A DNA stretch of 64,000 bases from Indolivaga capnocytophagoides DSM 22835 (GCF_000426485.1 NZ_AUFL01000015.1:93581-157580), one strand, 5' to 3'; shown: positions 23,241 to 32,740, numbered from the stretch's first letter. Made by a program: numbers and translations. Notes: a model not told the origin generated them from the sequence alone.

Positions 23241-25712
23241 ATGGCATACAAGATAGCGGATATAGCTAAAACACTAAAAATTAAAGAAATTGCTTTTCCT
23301 GACTATAAGATCAGTCATTTACTGACCGATAGCCGGGAAGTTTTTAATCCTGAAGAAACATTATTTTTTGCGCTGAAAACGAAAAATAATGACGGGCATA
23401 AATACATCGAAGAGCTGTATAAACTCGGTATTCGGAACTTTGTGGTAGATACAATTGCCCCAGAATGGAGCAATTTGCAGGCAGTGAATTTCCTACAAGT
23501 AAAAAACACATTGCAGGCATTACAGGCTGCAGCGACATTTCATCGCGACCATTTCAAAATACCGATAATAGCTATTACCGGAAGTAACGGAAAAACTATC
23601 GTAAAAGAATGGATTTATCAGCTGCTGGGTTCCGAACGTCGTATCACTCGTTCGCCCCGTAGTTATAACTCGCAGATAGGTGTGCCTTTATCGGTTTGGC
23701 AGTTGAATGAAAATACAGAGATAGGCCTTTTCGAAGCCGGTATTTCTATGCCTAACGAGATGGCTAAATTGCAGCGTATTATCCAACCTACTATCGGAGT
23801 ATTCACCAATATTGGAGATGCCCATCAGGAAAACTTTCAGAATCTGAAACAAAAATGCCTCGAAAAGTTAGAATTATTTATCAATTGCGATGTTATAATT
23901 TGTGAAGAAGGAAATCAACTGCTCGATGAATGTATGCAGTCTGCTTGCCTTTCTCAGAAGCGTTTTACATGGTCTTACAATCTGAGATCATCAAGCCCTC
24001 TGCTTATACAGAGCATCGACCGTTCCGAAACAGTTTCGTATATCACATACTCGTTTCTGGGGTTACCATTTACAATAGAACTGCCTTTTGTTGACGATGC
24101 TTCTATCGAGAACGTAACCAGTGCTATAGCCGTATCTCTTTATCTCACCACTTCTATCGACATTATCCAAAAGAAAGTGCGTCAGCTCGAACCGGTAGCT
24201 ATGCGTCTGGATGTGCGTCAGGGAAAGAATCAGAATATTATTGTAAACGATACTTACAACTCCGATATTAATTCGTTAAAGATCGCCCTTTCTTTCCTTG
24301 GACAGCAGGCAACCGAGGAATCTCAAAAGAAAACATTGATATTATCCGATATATTGCAGTCGGGGTATTCCGATGAGGCTTTGTACCGCTCGGTTCTTGA
24401 TTCGGCGAGAGCTGCTAATGTCGAGAAGATCATCGGTGTTGGTAAGCATATTTCGCAGCAGCAGCAAATATTCGAAAATATTCCTCACGCTTTTTTCGAA
24501 ACGACCGAAGAATTTATCGAATCGGGTATTTGGAACGATTTCCATGCCGAAACCATATTACTGAAAGGTTCCCGCAGTTTTGAATTTGAACGTATTGCCG
24601 AATTGATCGAACAGAAAACCCACGAAACGGTCTTAGATATTAATCTGGACGCTGTGGTGCATAACTTCAAATTTTACCGTTCACGTTTGAAACCCGAAAC
24701 TAAAATGATATGTATGGTTAAGGCCGATGCATACGGTTCGGGCTCTGTTGAGGTTGCTAAAATATTGCAGTATCACAAGTGTGATTATTTTGCAGTTGCC
24801 ATTGCCGAAGAAGGCAGTTTATTGAGAAAATCGGGTATAAAGACTCCTGTGATTGTTTTAAACCCTGAAGTAGGTGGATTCAACCAGCTTTTCGAGTCAT
24901 ACCTTGAACCCGAAGTGTATAATTTCAGAATATTGGATGCTTTTATACGGGAAGCACAACGCCGTGGTATTTCGGATTTTCCCATCCATATTAAGATGGA
25001 TACAGGAATGCACCGCTTAGGATTTACCGAAGAAGATTTACCCAGATTAGTAGATCGGCTTACTTCACAAAAAGCATTAAGGGTTGTGTCTACCTTCTCT
25101 CATCTGGCGGCAAGCGAAAGCTGGTCTTTTGATGATTTTACTATACAGCAGATTTCTATATTTAAAAAGCTGGCAGGTATGCTTCAAGATGGATTGGGAT
25201 ATCCTGTATGGCGTCATATCCTCAACTCAGCCGGAATGGAACGCTTTCCTGAAGAGCAGATGGATATGGTACGGTTAGGTATCAGTCAGTATGGCATCAG
25301 TGCAAGCGGACTTTCGGGCTTACGAAATGTGTGCACTTTGCGTACTACCATATTGCAGATTAAACATATAAAAGCTGGAGAAACGGTTGGCTACGGGCGT
25401 AAAGGCAAAGTCGAGCACGATTCGGATATCGCAACCCTGCGTATCGGATATGCCGATGGGCTGAGCCGTCAGTTCGGAAACGGAGCCGGACATGTGCTTA
25501 TCAAAGATAAACTTGTTCCGTTTGTGGGCAATGTCTGTATGGATTTATCGATGGTTGATGTAACCGGACTGGATGTAAAAGAGGGAGAGTCGGTTATTAT
25601 CTTTGGGGATGATCTCCCTGTGACGGAATTAGCCAAAACAATTAATACGATTCCTTACGAAATACTGACTTCGGTTTCGTCAAGGGTTAAGAGGATTTAT
25701 TTCAGGGAATAG
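23241..25712 (+). CDS. Bifunctional MurF ligase / alanine racemase
   Basis: An 823-residue fusion. The N-terminal half (to about 460) is MurF, which adds D-Ala-D-Ala to UDP-MurNAc-tripeptide; its ATP loop is GSNGKT at 114-119. The C-terminal half is alanine racemase, with the PLP lysine in MVKADAYGSG near residue 494 and the catalytic tyrosine in VGYGRKG near 718. The two activities supply and use D-alanine for peptidoglycan. The fusion is usual in Bacteroidota. The ATG at 23241 (MAYKIADIAK) is preferred over an earlier one at 23175. A terminator follows. Confidence 0.92.
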   Translation: MAYKIADIAKTLKIKEIAFPDYKISHLLTDSREVFNPEETLFFALKTKNNDGHKYIEELYKLGIRNFVVDTIAPEWSNLQAVNFLQVKNTLQALQAAATFHRDHFKIPIIAITGSNGKTIVKEWIYQLLGSERRITRSPRSYNSQIGVPLSVWQLNENTEIGLFEAGISMPNEMAKLQRIIQPTIGVFTNIGDAHQENFQNLKQKCLEKLELFINCDVIICEEGNQLLDECMQSACLSQKRFTWSYNLRSSSPLLIQSIDRSETVSYITYSFLGLPFTIELPFVDDASIENVTSAIAVSLYLTTSIDIIQKKVRQLEPVAMRLDVRQGKNQNIIVNDTYNSDINSLKIALSFLGQQATEESQKKTLILSDILQSGYSDEALYRSVLDSARAANVEKIIGVGKHISQQQQIFENIPHAFFETTEEFIESGIWNDFHAETILLKGSRSFEFERIAELIEQKTHETVLDINLDAVVHNFKFYRSRLKPETKMICMVKADAYGSGSVEVAKILQYHKCDYFAVAIAEEGSLLRKSGIKTPVIVLNPEVGGFNQLFESYLEPEVYNFRILDAFIREAQRRGISDFPIHIKMDTGMHRLGFTEEDLPRLVDRLTSQKALRVVSTFSHLAASESWSFDDFTIQQISIFKKLAGMLQDGLGYPVWRHILNSAGMERFPEEQMDMVRLGISQYGISASGLSGLRNVCTLRTTILQIKHIKAGETVGYGRKGKVEHDSDIATLRIGYADGLSRQFGNGAGHVLIKDKLVPFVGNVCMDLSMVDVTGLDVKEGESVIIFGDDLPVTELAKTINTIPYEILTSVSSRVKRIYFRE

Positions 25713-25735
25713 GTCATTCTATTTTCACTTAATAA

Positions 25736-25782
25736 TACGGTCATACAATTCTGAACAAATTGTATGACCGTATGTTATTTAT
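25736..25782 (+). terminator. Terminator after murF-alr
   Basis: ACGGTCATACAATT and AATTGTATGACCGT form a 14-bp perfect stem with a short loop (25738-25771), followed by ATGTTATTTATTTT. The T-run is broken, so efficiency is uncertain. Confidence 0.65.
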
Positions 25783-25862
25783 TTTAGTTAAATAATGTAA
25801 TCTATAAATATATAATTGTTTCGACAACTATATTTGTGATTAAATAAAGAAGATAAATAAAA

Positions 25863-25877
25863 AAGGTCTGAGACCTT
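25863..25877. repeat. Dyad repeat upstream of tolC-like gene
   Basis: AAGGTCTGAGACCTT, a perfect copy, 16 bases before the ATG at 25894. Confidence 0.7.
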
Positions 25878-25893
25878 GCTTAGCACTCATTCT

Positions 25894-27315
25894 ATGGAAA
25901 AACGATATTTTCTGGGTATTCTGCTTTTTGTTTCAATAAGTATTTCCCCTATGATGGGGCAAAGAATTTTGAATCTTGACGAGGTTCGGGATCTCGCCAT
26001 ACAAAACAATAAGAATCTGAAAATGGCTTCGGAGCAGGAGCGTGTCGCCTTCTATAATAAGAAAGAGGCTTTCTCTAAATATTTACCCGAAGTGTCGATG
26101 ATAGGAGCTTATCTCCGCAATCAGAAAAATCTTCAATTAATATCTTCATCAGCTATTCCGTCCTCTATAACTATGCCCGATTTGAGTTCGTTAGGTATCC
26201 CTATACCTGCCGGAACAGAAATACCTATTCCTGACGAGATTCGGGATAAGATACGCAGTGTCGGCGAAGTGGATATCAAAAATGTATGGGTCGGAGGTGT
26301 TACATTGATTCAGCCGTTGTTTATGGGCGGAAAAATCGTTGCTTATAACGATATAATGAAAAATTCGCAGGCTCTGGCAGCTGCACAAAAAGATACAAAG
26401 TTACAGGATATTATAACCGAAGTAGATGCCGGATATTGGCAGGTTGTATCCCTTGCCTATAAGAAAGAACTGGCAGAGTCATACAAATCTTTATTAGAAA
26501 AGATGCATTCCGATATTTCAACGATGGAGCAAGAAGGGGTTGCGACAAAAGCAGATGTATTATCTGTAGCTGTAAAACTCAACGAAGCGGATATGACACT
26601 TACTAAAGTTGATAACGGATTGGCTCTCTCCCGTATGGCTCTGAATCAGCTTTGTGGACTATCGATTGATGAGAACGTGAAATTGTCGGACGAAAACAAT
26701 AGGGAAACGGTATCGAACGAATTATATACACCCGAACTGGTTTCTGTTGAAGAAGCTCTGGTTAATCGCTCGGAGCTGAAAAGTCTGGAATTGGCTACAA
26801 AAATTTATAAAGGAAAAGAACGGGTTGCTCGATCGGAATTTATGCCTAATCTGGCTTTTATGGCCAGTTATTTGTATACAAATCCGAGTTCGTTTGATGG
26901 ATTTGATACCAAATTCGGGGGAATGTGGACTTTGGGGCTTACGCTGAAAGTTCCACTGAATTTCATGTCGAGCTCATCGAAATACAATGCGGCTAAAGCT
27001 GAAACCCGGATTCAGGAGTATAAGCTCGACGAAGCTAAAGAGAAAATAGAACTACAGGTAAATCAGACAAATTTTAAACTCAATGAGGCTTATAAAAAAT
27101 ACACCTCATCAGAGAAAAATATGGAGAAAGCTGATGAGAACTTGCGCTATGCAACAGTGGGGTTTGAAGAAGGTGTAATTCCTGCTTCAGATGTGCTGGC
27201 TGCTCATACAGCGTGGCTTTCGGCTCATTCGGAGCTTATTGATTCGAAAATTGATATTCGGTTATGTAAGGTATATCTGAATAAGGCTCTGGGACGTAAT
27301 TTACTGAATAAGTAG
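25894..27315 (+). CDS. TolC-family outer-membrane efflux protein
   Basis: A protein of 473 residues with a signal peptide (MEKRYFLGILLFVSISISPMMG) and two repeats of long amphipathic helices plus short strands, the OEP fold that gives a trimeric outer-membrane channel. NLDEVRDLAIQNNKNLKMA near residue 30 and the C-terminal YLNKALGRN are typical. It is first of four genes: channel, HlyD-type adaptor, two ABC-2 permeases. An in-frame TTG at 25876 lies in the dyad and is less likely as start. Confidence 0.88.
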   Translation: MEKRYFLGILLFVSISISPMMGQRILNLDEVRDLAIQNNKNLKMASEQERVAFYNKKEAFSKYLPEVSMIGAYLRNQKNLQLISSSAIPSSITMPDLSSLGIPIPAGTEIPIPDEIRDKIRSVGEVDIKNVWVGGVTLIQPLFMGGKIVAYNDIMKNSQALAAAQKDTKLQDIITEVDAGYWQVVSLAYKKELAESYKSLLEKMHSDISTMEQEGVATKADVLSVAVKLNEADMTLTKVDNGLALSRMALNQLCGLSIDENVKLSDENNRETVSNELYTPELVSVEEALVNRSELKSLELATKIYKGKERVARSEFMPNLAFMASYLYTNPSSFDGFDTKFGGMWTLGLTLKVPLNFMSSSSKYNAAKAETRIQEYKLDEAKEKIELQVNQTNFKLNEAYKKYTSSEKNMEKADENLRYATVGFEEGVIPASDVLAAHTAWLSAHSELIDSKIDIRLCKVYLNKALGRNLLNK

Positions 27316-27325
27316 GGTTGGGGAC

Positions 27326-27339
27326 AGGGTCATGACCCT
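27326..27339. repeat. Dyad repeat after tolC-like gene (GGG/CCC variant)
   Basis: AGGGTCATGACCCT is a perfect palindrome 10 bases after the stop codon. It is followed by TTTTTATCTATA, a motif also seen beside dyads at 46214 and 433. Confidence 0.6.
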
Positions 27340-27404
27340 CTTCTGATTTTTATCTATAAGAAAGTTACAAGTTGCTTTGCCCTGCGGGCAGTACGAGTTA
27401 CAAG

Positions 27405-27462
27405 AAAAAAAGTAGCATCCAAAAAGCGTACATAAAGCGTGTAACCTTTGTAACCTTTTTTT
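27405..27462 (+). repeat. GTGTAAC repeat family, copy 2
   Basis: AAAAAAAGTAGCATCC, then AAGCGTACATAAAGC, then GTGTAACCTTTGTAACCTTT. The same three blocks occur, inverted, at 46116-46169. It stands 42 bases upstream of the hlyD-like start. Confidence 0.65.
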
Positions 27463-27503
27463 ATATTAAATAACTGATAATAAATGATGTAAAAAATAAA
27501 AAT

Positions 27504-28493
27504 ATGAGTGCACAAGATAACAAATCGGGCTCTAAACTAATTCCTATTCTTGGGTTTGCCGCTGTAATAATAGGAGCAGCTGTTTACGGTTTTTTCTTCC
27601 TCAATCAGGAGGATAACACTTTGCAAGGCGAAGCCGATATAACCGAAGTTCGTATATCGAGTAAAGTTCCGGGACGTATCGAGAAGTTCTTTGTAGAGGA
27701 GGGTGATTATGTAAAGCGAGGAGATACTCTCGCTATACTTAGTGCTCCCGATATTGTAGCAAAACTCTCTCAGGCCAGTGCCGCAGAACAGGGTGCTGCA
27801 GCTCAAAGTGAAAAGGCTCAGAGGGGAACCCGTTCGGAGCAATTGAAATCGGCTTACGAGATGTGGCAGAAAGCAATTGTGGGCAGCGACATTGCCAAGA
27901 AGTCATTTAATCGTGTACAGAATCTCTTTGATAAAGGAGTTACTACGGCTCAAAAAAGAGATGAGGCGGAAGCGAACTACAATGCTGCTCTGGCTACCGA
28001 AAAAGCTGCTAAGTATCAATACGACATGGCTGTAAACGGAGCGCAGAGAGAAGATAAAGAAGCTGCTGCTGCAATGGTTGCCAAAGCAAAAGGTGCTGTT
28101 GCCGAGGTAGGGTCTTATATAAATGAAACATACCTGATTTCACCGGTTGACGGGCGTATTTCCGATCGTTTCCCCAATGTAGGAGAATTAGTAGGAACGG
28201 GGGCTCCCGTGATGAATGTGATGGACTTATCGGACAAATGGGGTACCTTTAATATTCGTGAAGATCTTTTAGCCGACTTTAAGGTAGGAGGAGAAATATC
28301 AGCATTTGTTCCGGCACTGAATAAAGATGTAAAACTGAAAATTTACTATATGAAAGACCTCGGTTCGTATGCAGCCTGGAAGGCGACTAAAACAACCGGA
28401 GGTTATGACCGGAAAACTTTCGAGGTAAGAGGTCGTTTTATCGAAGATCAACCGGATGTATTACCGGGAATGTCAATTATAATAAAACGCTAA
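27504..28493 (+). CDS. HlyD/EmrA-type membrane fusion protein
   Basis: A periplasmic adaptor of 329 residues anchored by one N-terminal membrane segment (about 13-31). A biotinyl-lipoyl-like half-domain follows (VRISSKVPGRIEKFFVEEGDYVKRGD), then a coiled-coil hairpin (about 85-200), then the second half (LISPVDGRISDRF) and a beta-barrel. It should link the inner-membrane permeases to the TolC-like channel. Six bases separate it from the next gene, so it is in one operon with the permeases. Confidence 0.88.
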   Translation: MSAQDNKSGSKLIPILGFAAVIIGAAVYGFFFLNQEDNTLQGEADITEVRISSKVPGRIEKFFVEEGDYVKRGDTLAILSAPDIVAKLSQASAAEQGAAAQSEKAQRGTRSEQLKSAYEMWQKAIVGSDIAKKSFNRVQNLFDKGVTTAQKRDEAEANYNAALATEKAAKYQYDMAVNGAQREDKEAAAAMVAKAKGAVAEVGSYINETYLISPVDGRISDRFPNVGELVGTGAPVMNVMDLSDKWGTFNIREDLLADFKVGGEISAFVPALNKDVKLKIYYMKDLGSYAAWKATKTTGGYDRKTFEVRGRFIEDQPDVLPGMSIIIKR

Positions 28494-28499
28494 AGACTG

Positions 28500-29669
28500 A
28501 TGAGTTTACAAACCGGTTTTCGGGTAGTTTTCGTTCGTGAGTGTAAGCGGATAATATCTTCCAAGATCTGTATCTGGGGGATGATTATTGCGCCTTTGTT
28601 GACATTCGCTATACTTATGTATATGATGAGTGCCGGATTGCCGACTAAAATACCTGTAGCTGTTGTCGATCTTGATAATTCGTCTACCTCACGTGCGTTG
28701 GTTCGTCAGTTGGATGCTTTTGCCAAAACCGATATTAAATTTAAGAGCTTGTCGTTTAAAGAAGCCCGTATAGCAATGGAACGTGCCGAAGTATACGGAA
28801 TCTTTACGATACCGGAGGATTTTGCAAAAGATGCTGTATCGGGCAATCGTCCTAAAATAGTGTTTTATACTAATAACGCTTTCTTGATTTCGGGTTCACT
28901 CTTGTTTCAGGATATGAAGATGATAAGCGTTCTTGCATCTGCATCTGTAGGGTTGAAGATGGGAGAAGCAAAAGGCTATACACAAGGAGAGCTTATGCCT
29001 GTGTTACAGCCGATCTCAATAGAAGCTCATGTGATAGGTAATCCGATGCTCAATTATTCTGTTTATCTCAACAATGTGCTTACTCCCGGTATTCTTTTTC
29101 TGATTCTGGCTATGTTTACGATATCGGCTTTAGGGTCGGAGGTAAAATCGGGGACAGGACGTCAACTGCTAGATCTGTCGGGAGGATCTATCGTAAAAGC
29201 CGTTTTCGGTAAACTGTTGCCTTATACGGCTCTGTTTCTCATTTTATCGCTGTTTTTTATGTCGGTATTGTACGGCTATAACCATTTTCCACTTCATTCG
29301 GGATTCTGGCCTATGTGTGCGGCATATCTCTGCCTTATTTTGTCAGCTCAGGGTTTCGGACTTATACTTTTGGCAGTATTCCCCAACTATCGCCTGGCTT
29401 TAAGTTCGGCGAGCCTGTTGGGTATGATATCGTTTTCGATAACAGGCTTTTCATTTGCATCCATGGCTATGAGTCCTATTCTGTACGGATTGAGCTTTCT
29501 CTTCCCGTTGAGGCATTTTTTTCTAATTTATGTGGATCAGGCTCTCAATGGAATTCCGTTAGGGTATTCGGCTTATCATTATGCGGCGTTATTAGGATTC
29601 TTCCTGGTAGGGCTTTTGCTTATGGGGCGTATTCGTAGATTTCTTTATGAGAATGTTTATGAAGAATAA
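28500..29669 (+). CDS. ABC-2 type permease
   Basis: A 389-residue inner-membrane protein: one N-terminal membrane segment, a large periplasmic loop (about 50-190, containing AVVDLDNSSTSRALVRQLDA), then five C-terminal segments. This is the ABC-2/YhgE-like layout. It is followed after 12 bases by a second permease of the same type, so they may form a heterodimer. No ATPase gene is found beside them. Confidence 0.85.
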   Translation: MSLQTGFRVVFVRECKRIISSKICIWGMIIAPLLTFAILMYMMSAGLPTKIPVAVVDLDNSSTSRALVRQLDAFAKTDIKFKSLSFKEARIAMERAEVYGIFTIPEDFAKDAVSGNRPKIVFYTNNAFLISGSLLFQDMKMISVLASASVGLKMGEAKGYTQGELMPVLQPISIEAHVIGNPMLNYSVYLNNVLTPGILFLILAMFTISALGSEVKSGTGRQLLDLSGGSIVKAVFGKLLPYTALFLILSLFFMSVLYGYNHFPLHSGFWPMCAAYLCLILSAQGFGLILLAVFPNYRLALSSASLLGMISFSITGFSFASMAMSPILYGLSFLFPLRHFFLIYVDQALNGIPLGYSAYHYAALLGFFLVGLLLMGRIRRFLYENVYEE

Positions 29670-29681
29670 CGATTGAAGATT

Positions 29682-30890
29682 ATGAAAAAATTATTTCTCG
29701 ATATATATTATGTTTGGATAAACGAGCTAAAGGTCGTTTTTCGTGATCCTGCGGTTATTCTCCTTTTGGTGATCGTTCCATTATTATACCCTGTGCTTTA
29801 TGCTTATCTGTACAATAATGAGGTTGTACATGAAGTGAAAGCTGTAGTGGTTGATGAGTCCAATTCGGCCTTGTCGAGAGAGTTTACGCGAAAAGTTGAT
29901 GGTGCTGCCGATGTAAATGTTGTAGCGCATGTAGCCAATATGGAAGAAGCCCGTGAGATGATGAGGAAAAAAGAAGTATACGGTATTATTCTTATCCCTT
30001 CTTCTTTCAGTACCGATCTCAATACAAATAAGCAAACTACAGTAATCCTGTATTCTGATATGAGCAGTATGCTTTTTTATAAGGCCATGATGCTTACCTG
30101 TACCGAAGTTTCTCTTGAAATGGGAGCAGGCATCAGGGTTCAGGATATGGGATACGGAACGCAGGAGCAGGACCAATCTACTATGCAGGCCGTCGATTAT
30201 GAATGGGTTCCGTTTTATAATGTATCTAACGGGTTTGCCAGTTTTCTGGTTCCCGCTATTCTTATATTGGTTATCCAGCAAACTCTGTTGTTGGGTATCG
30301 GTACACTGGTTGGTACGCATAACGATAAAAAACGGTTTACCGTGGCATCTCATACTTTTTCGGGACGTGATATTCATCCGTTGAAACTGACTATCGGTAA
30401 AGGGTTCTGTTACAGTATGATTTACTTTGTTTCATCGGCTTGGGTACTGAGGGTTGTTCCGTATCTGTTCGGACTTCCTCAGATCGGGAGCCCCGAAACT
30501 ATTGCAGTTTTTCTTTTCCCCTATATACTTGCAGCATCATTCTTTGCAATGACCTTATCGTATTTTTCTTCTCAGCGGGAGTTTATTATGCTGCTTATTG
30601 TATTTACAAGTGTTCCGTTTCTGTTTTTGTCGGGTATATCGTGGCCCTGGCCGGCAGTTCCCGGTCCTTTAAAGGCAATTGCCTATCTGCTTCCTTCTAC
30701 TCCCGGAATTCATGGTTTTGTAAAGATCAATACTATGGGTGCTTCTCTGAGCGATGTCTGGTTTCAGTACGTAATGCTATGGATACATGCTGTTGTGTAC
30801 TGTGTCTTAGCCACAATGATGTATTACTGGTGGATAGACAATTACGATCCAAAGTATAAAGGAAAGCATCCTTCGATTACAAAATTCTGA
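29682..30890 (+). CDS. ABC-2 type permease
   Basis: A 402-residue permease with the same layout as its neighbour: N-terminal segment, periplasmic domain with AVVVDESNSALSREFTRK, and a membrane-embedded C-terminal half with FLFLSGISWPWPAVP. The ATG at 29682 is preferred over an in-frame TTG at 29673. The exporter operon ends here; the next gene has its own promoter. Confidence 0.85.
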   Translation: MKKLFLDIYYVWINELKVVFRDPAVILLLVIVPLLYPVLYAYLYNNEVVHEVKAVVVDESNSALSREFTRKVDGAADVNVVAHVANMEEAREMMRKKEVYGIILIPSSFSTDLNTNKQTTVILYSDMSSMLFYKAMMLTCTEVSLEMGAGIRVQDMGYGTQEQDQSTMQAVDYEWVPFYNVSNGFASFLVPAILILVIQQTLLLGIGTLVGTHNDKKRFTVASHTFSGRDIHPLKLTIGKGFCYSMIYFVSSAWVLRVVPYLFGLPQIGSPETIAVFLFPYILAASFFAMTLSYFSSQREFIMLLIVFTSVPFLFLSGISWPWPAVPGPLKAIAYLLPSTPGIHGFVKINTMGASLSDVWFQYVMLWIHAVVYCVLATMMYYWWIDNYDPKYKGKHPSITKF

Positions 30891-30921
30891 TATTATCGGC
30901 TATCGGATAAAAGCCCCATAC

Positions 30922-30929
30922 TATCTTTG
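30922..30929 (+). promoter_or_regulatory. Promoter -7 box (TATCTTTG) of DMT transporter gene
   Basis: An exact TAnnTTTG match, 20 bases before the ATG at 30950. Confidence 0.55.
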
Positions 30930-30949
30930 TATAGTAATTATATTATTTC

Positions 30950-31840
30950 ATGAAACAGGCATTTATAAAGCTGCATTTATCTATTATTCTGGCGGGTTTT
31001 ACCGGTATATTCGGTAAGCTGATCACACTCAATGAAGGATTGTTGGTGTGGTATCGCATGTTGATCACATCACTGCTTCTGTTTATTCTTCTTAAAATTT
31101 GGAAGAAATTCAGATTACTTCCTTTACAGGATATGATCCGTATCGGCGGAGTCGGATTTCTTCTTGCAATGCACTGGGTATTTTTCTATGCTAGTATCAA
31201 GGCTTCTAATATATCAATAGGGGTTATTTGTTTTTCGCTGGTGGGCTTTTTTACAGCAATATTGGAGCCTTTTATCAATCATCGCAGATTTTCGGTGACA
31301 GAGCTTATTTTAAGCCTGATAACCTTATCGGGTATTATTCTGATCTTTAACTTGGATATGCGTTATCAGAGCGGTATTATTCTGGGGGTTATCTCTTCGG
31401 CTTTAGCTGCCTTATTTACGATCATGAACAAGAGGGTAGGAGCGGATTATACTTCTTCAACAATGCTTTTCTATGAAATGGTCGGAGGGTTTATTTGCTT
31501 AAGTGTTATATTGCCTGTGTATTTATACAATTTTCAGGTAGATACACTTGTCCCATCGACGCAAAATATAATCTATTTGATGGTGTTCAGTGTGTTCTGT
31601 ACAATATTGTTGTACATCTTACAGATTCAGGCTCTCAAGTCGATTTCTGCTTTTACCGTGAATTTAAGCTATAATCTGGAACCGGTATACAGTATAGTTC
31701 TTGCCATGGCATTTTTCGGGGAAGCAAAAGAGCTTAATTATTCTTTTTATCTTGGGTTGACTCTTATTGTGCTGTCAACTGTTCTGCAGATGTTTAATGT
31801 CATGTATGAACGCAAAAAGAAAGATAAGGCTATATCCTGA
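30950..31840 (+). CDS. DMT-family transporter (EamA domains)
   Basis: A 296-residue membrane protein with ten predicted segments in two EamA repeats. FTGIFGKLITL...LLVWYRMLI near the start and NLSYNLEPVYSIVLAMAFFGE near residue 245 are typical. Such proteins export amino acids, other metabolites or drugs; the substrate cannot be inferred. The last 11 bases overlap the convergent Fur-like gene. Confidence 0.85.
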   Translation: MKQAFIKLHLSIILAGFTGIFGKLITLNEGLLVWYRMLITSLLLFILLKIWKKFRLLPLQDMIRIGGVGFLLAMHWVFFYASIKASNISIGVICFSLVGFFTAILEPFINHRRFSVTELILSLITLSGIILIFNLDMRYQSGIILGVISSALAALFTIMNKRVGADYTSSTMLFYEMVGGFICLSVILPVYLYNFQVDTLVPSTQNIIYLMVFSVFCTILLYILQIQALKSISAFTVNLSYNLEPVYSIVLAMAFFGEAKELNYSFYLGLTLIVLSTVLQMFNVMYERKKKDKAIS

Positions 31841-32264
31841 TCTGTGATTTTCCTGAAGAGCATTTGTCACAAAGCCCTTTCATTACAAAGTTTACACTTT
31901 GGAGAATAAATCCATTGGGTAATTGTACCTTGGGTATAGATATGCTTTCGAGACAAAAGGTCTGTTTACACTCTGTGCAATTGAAGTGAACATGAAGGTC
32001 TTTGATAGAGCATTGGCAGTCGGGACTGCATACCGAATATTTCATCGACCCTGATCCATCGTCAATACTATGTATCAGCAGTTGATTGTGAAAAAGGGTA
32101 ATGGTTCTCGAAAGCGTTGACTTATCTACTGTATCAAGTGTTTCCTCGAGTGACGACAAGCTGAAAGCCTGATGCTGTTCTGCCATCGCTTTAAAGATAA
32201 GCAGCCTTACTGCTGTGGGTTTGATGCCCCGTGCTTCGAGTCGGGTTATGTATTGTTGTTCCAT
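31830..32264 (-). CDS. Fur-family metal-responsive repressor
   Basis: A 144-residue regulator. Residues 1-85 form the winged helix (RLEARGIKPTAVRLLIFKAM, then SLSSLEETLDTVDKSTLSRTITLF). The dimerisation domain has the histidine-rich HVHFNCTECKQTFCLES and a C-terminal GLCDKC, which together give the Cys4 structural zinc site of the family. Whether it senses iron, zinc or peroxide cannot be told. It lies 3 bases after the alkyltransferase-like gene, so they are probably one operon. The hmu operon in this window is a conceivable but untested target. Confidence 0.85.
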   Translation of the reverse strand: MEQQYITRLEARGIKPTAVRLLIFKAMAEQHQAFSLSSLEETLDTVDKSTLSRTITLFHNQLLIHSIDDGSGSMKYSVCSPDCQCSIKDLHVHFNCTECKQTFCLESISIPKVQLPNGFILQSVNFVMKGLCDKCSSGKSQIRI

Positions 32265-32267
32265 GTG

Positions 32268-32612
32268 TTATAGCTTTATTTCATCCATTGGATTCCAGAA
32301 TACCTGCTTCCAGTTTTGAATACGGTCGTTTTTGATAATGACACCTTCTTTTTCGAGGAGTTGTTCCATTTCATCGGAATTGCCGAATGCTTTTTTTCCG
32401 GATAATACACCCTGGCTATTTACAACCCTGTATGCGGGAATATCGTTATTGACAGAATCGGAATTTGACATGATTCGCCCAACCATCCGAGACATATTGG
32501 GATATCCCGATGCCTTTGCCAATGCGCTGTAGCTCGTTGCCCGTCCGTAAGGAATCATCCTTACTATTTCGTGAACGGCTTCGGTAAACTCTTTCTTTTC
32601 CTTCTCTGTCAT
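32268..32612 (-). CDS. Alkyltransferase-like protein (ATL), MGMT fold without active cysteine
   Basis: A 114-residue protein with the DNA-binding C-domain of O6-methylguanine-DNA methyltransferases: VHEIVRMIPYGRATSYSALA, then RMVGRIMSN, then IPAYRVVNSQG. The active motif PCHR is replaced by PAYR (residues 59-62), so the acceptor cysteine is missing. ATL proteins of this kind bind alkylated guanine and pass the lesion to nucleotide excision repair without removing it; that is established for the family and inferred here. Confidence 0.85.
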   Translation of the reverse strand: MTEKEKKEFTEAVHEIVRMIPYGRATSYSALAKASGYPNMSRMVGRIMSNSDSVNNDIPAYRVVNSQGVLSGKKAFGNSDEMEQLLEKEGVIIKNDRIQNWKQVFWNPMDEIKL

Positions 32613-32705
32613 GTCTGATGGTATCTTAATATTTTCGGGGTGTGTATCCCATCAAAGGCTTAGTTTGTACGTTATTCTCAAATTTACAATAAAAAATCTT
32701 TATGG

Positions 32706-32740
32706 AAGAAAAAACGCTGCCCGTTTTTGGAGCAGCGTCA
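32706..32740 (-). terminator. Terminator after DUF5606 gene
   Basis: On the minus strand ACGCTGC and GCAGCGT form a 7-bp stem around a loop of 11 bases, followed by TTTTTT. Confidence 0.8.

Noticed and set aside
29784..30377. A 197-residue frame on the minus strand inside the second permease gene
   Set aside because: It lies antisense to a clear permease gene and has no recognisable domain.
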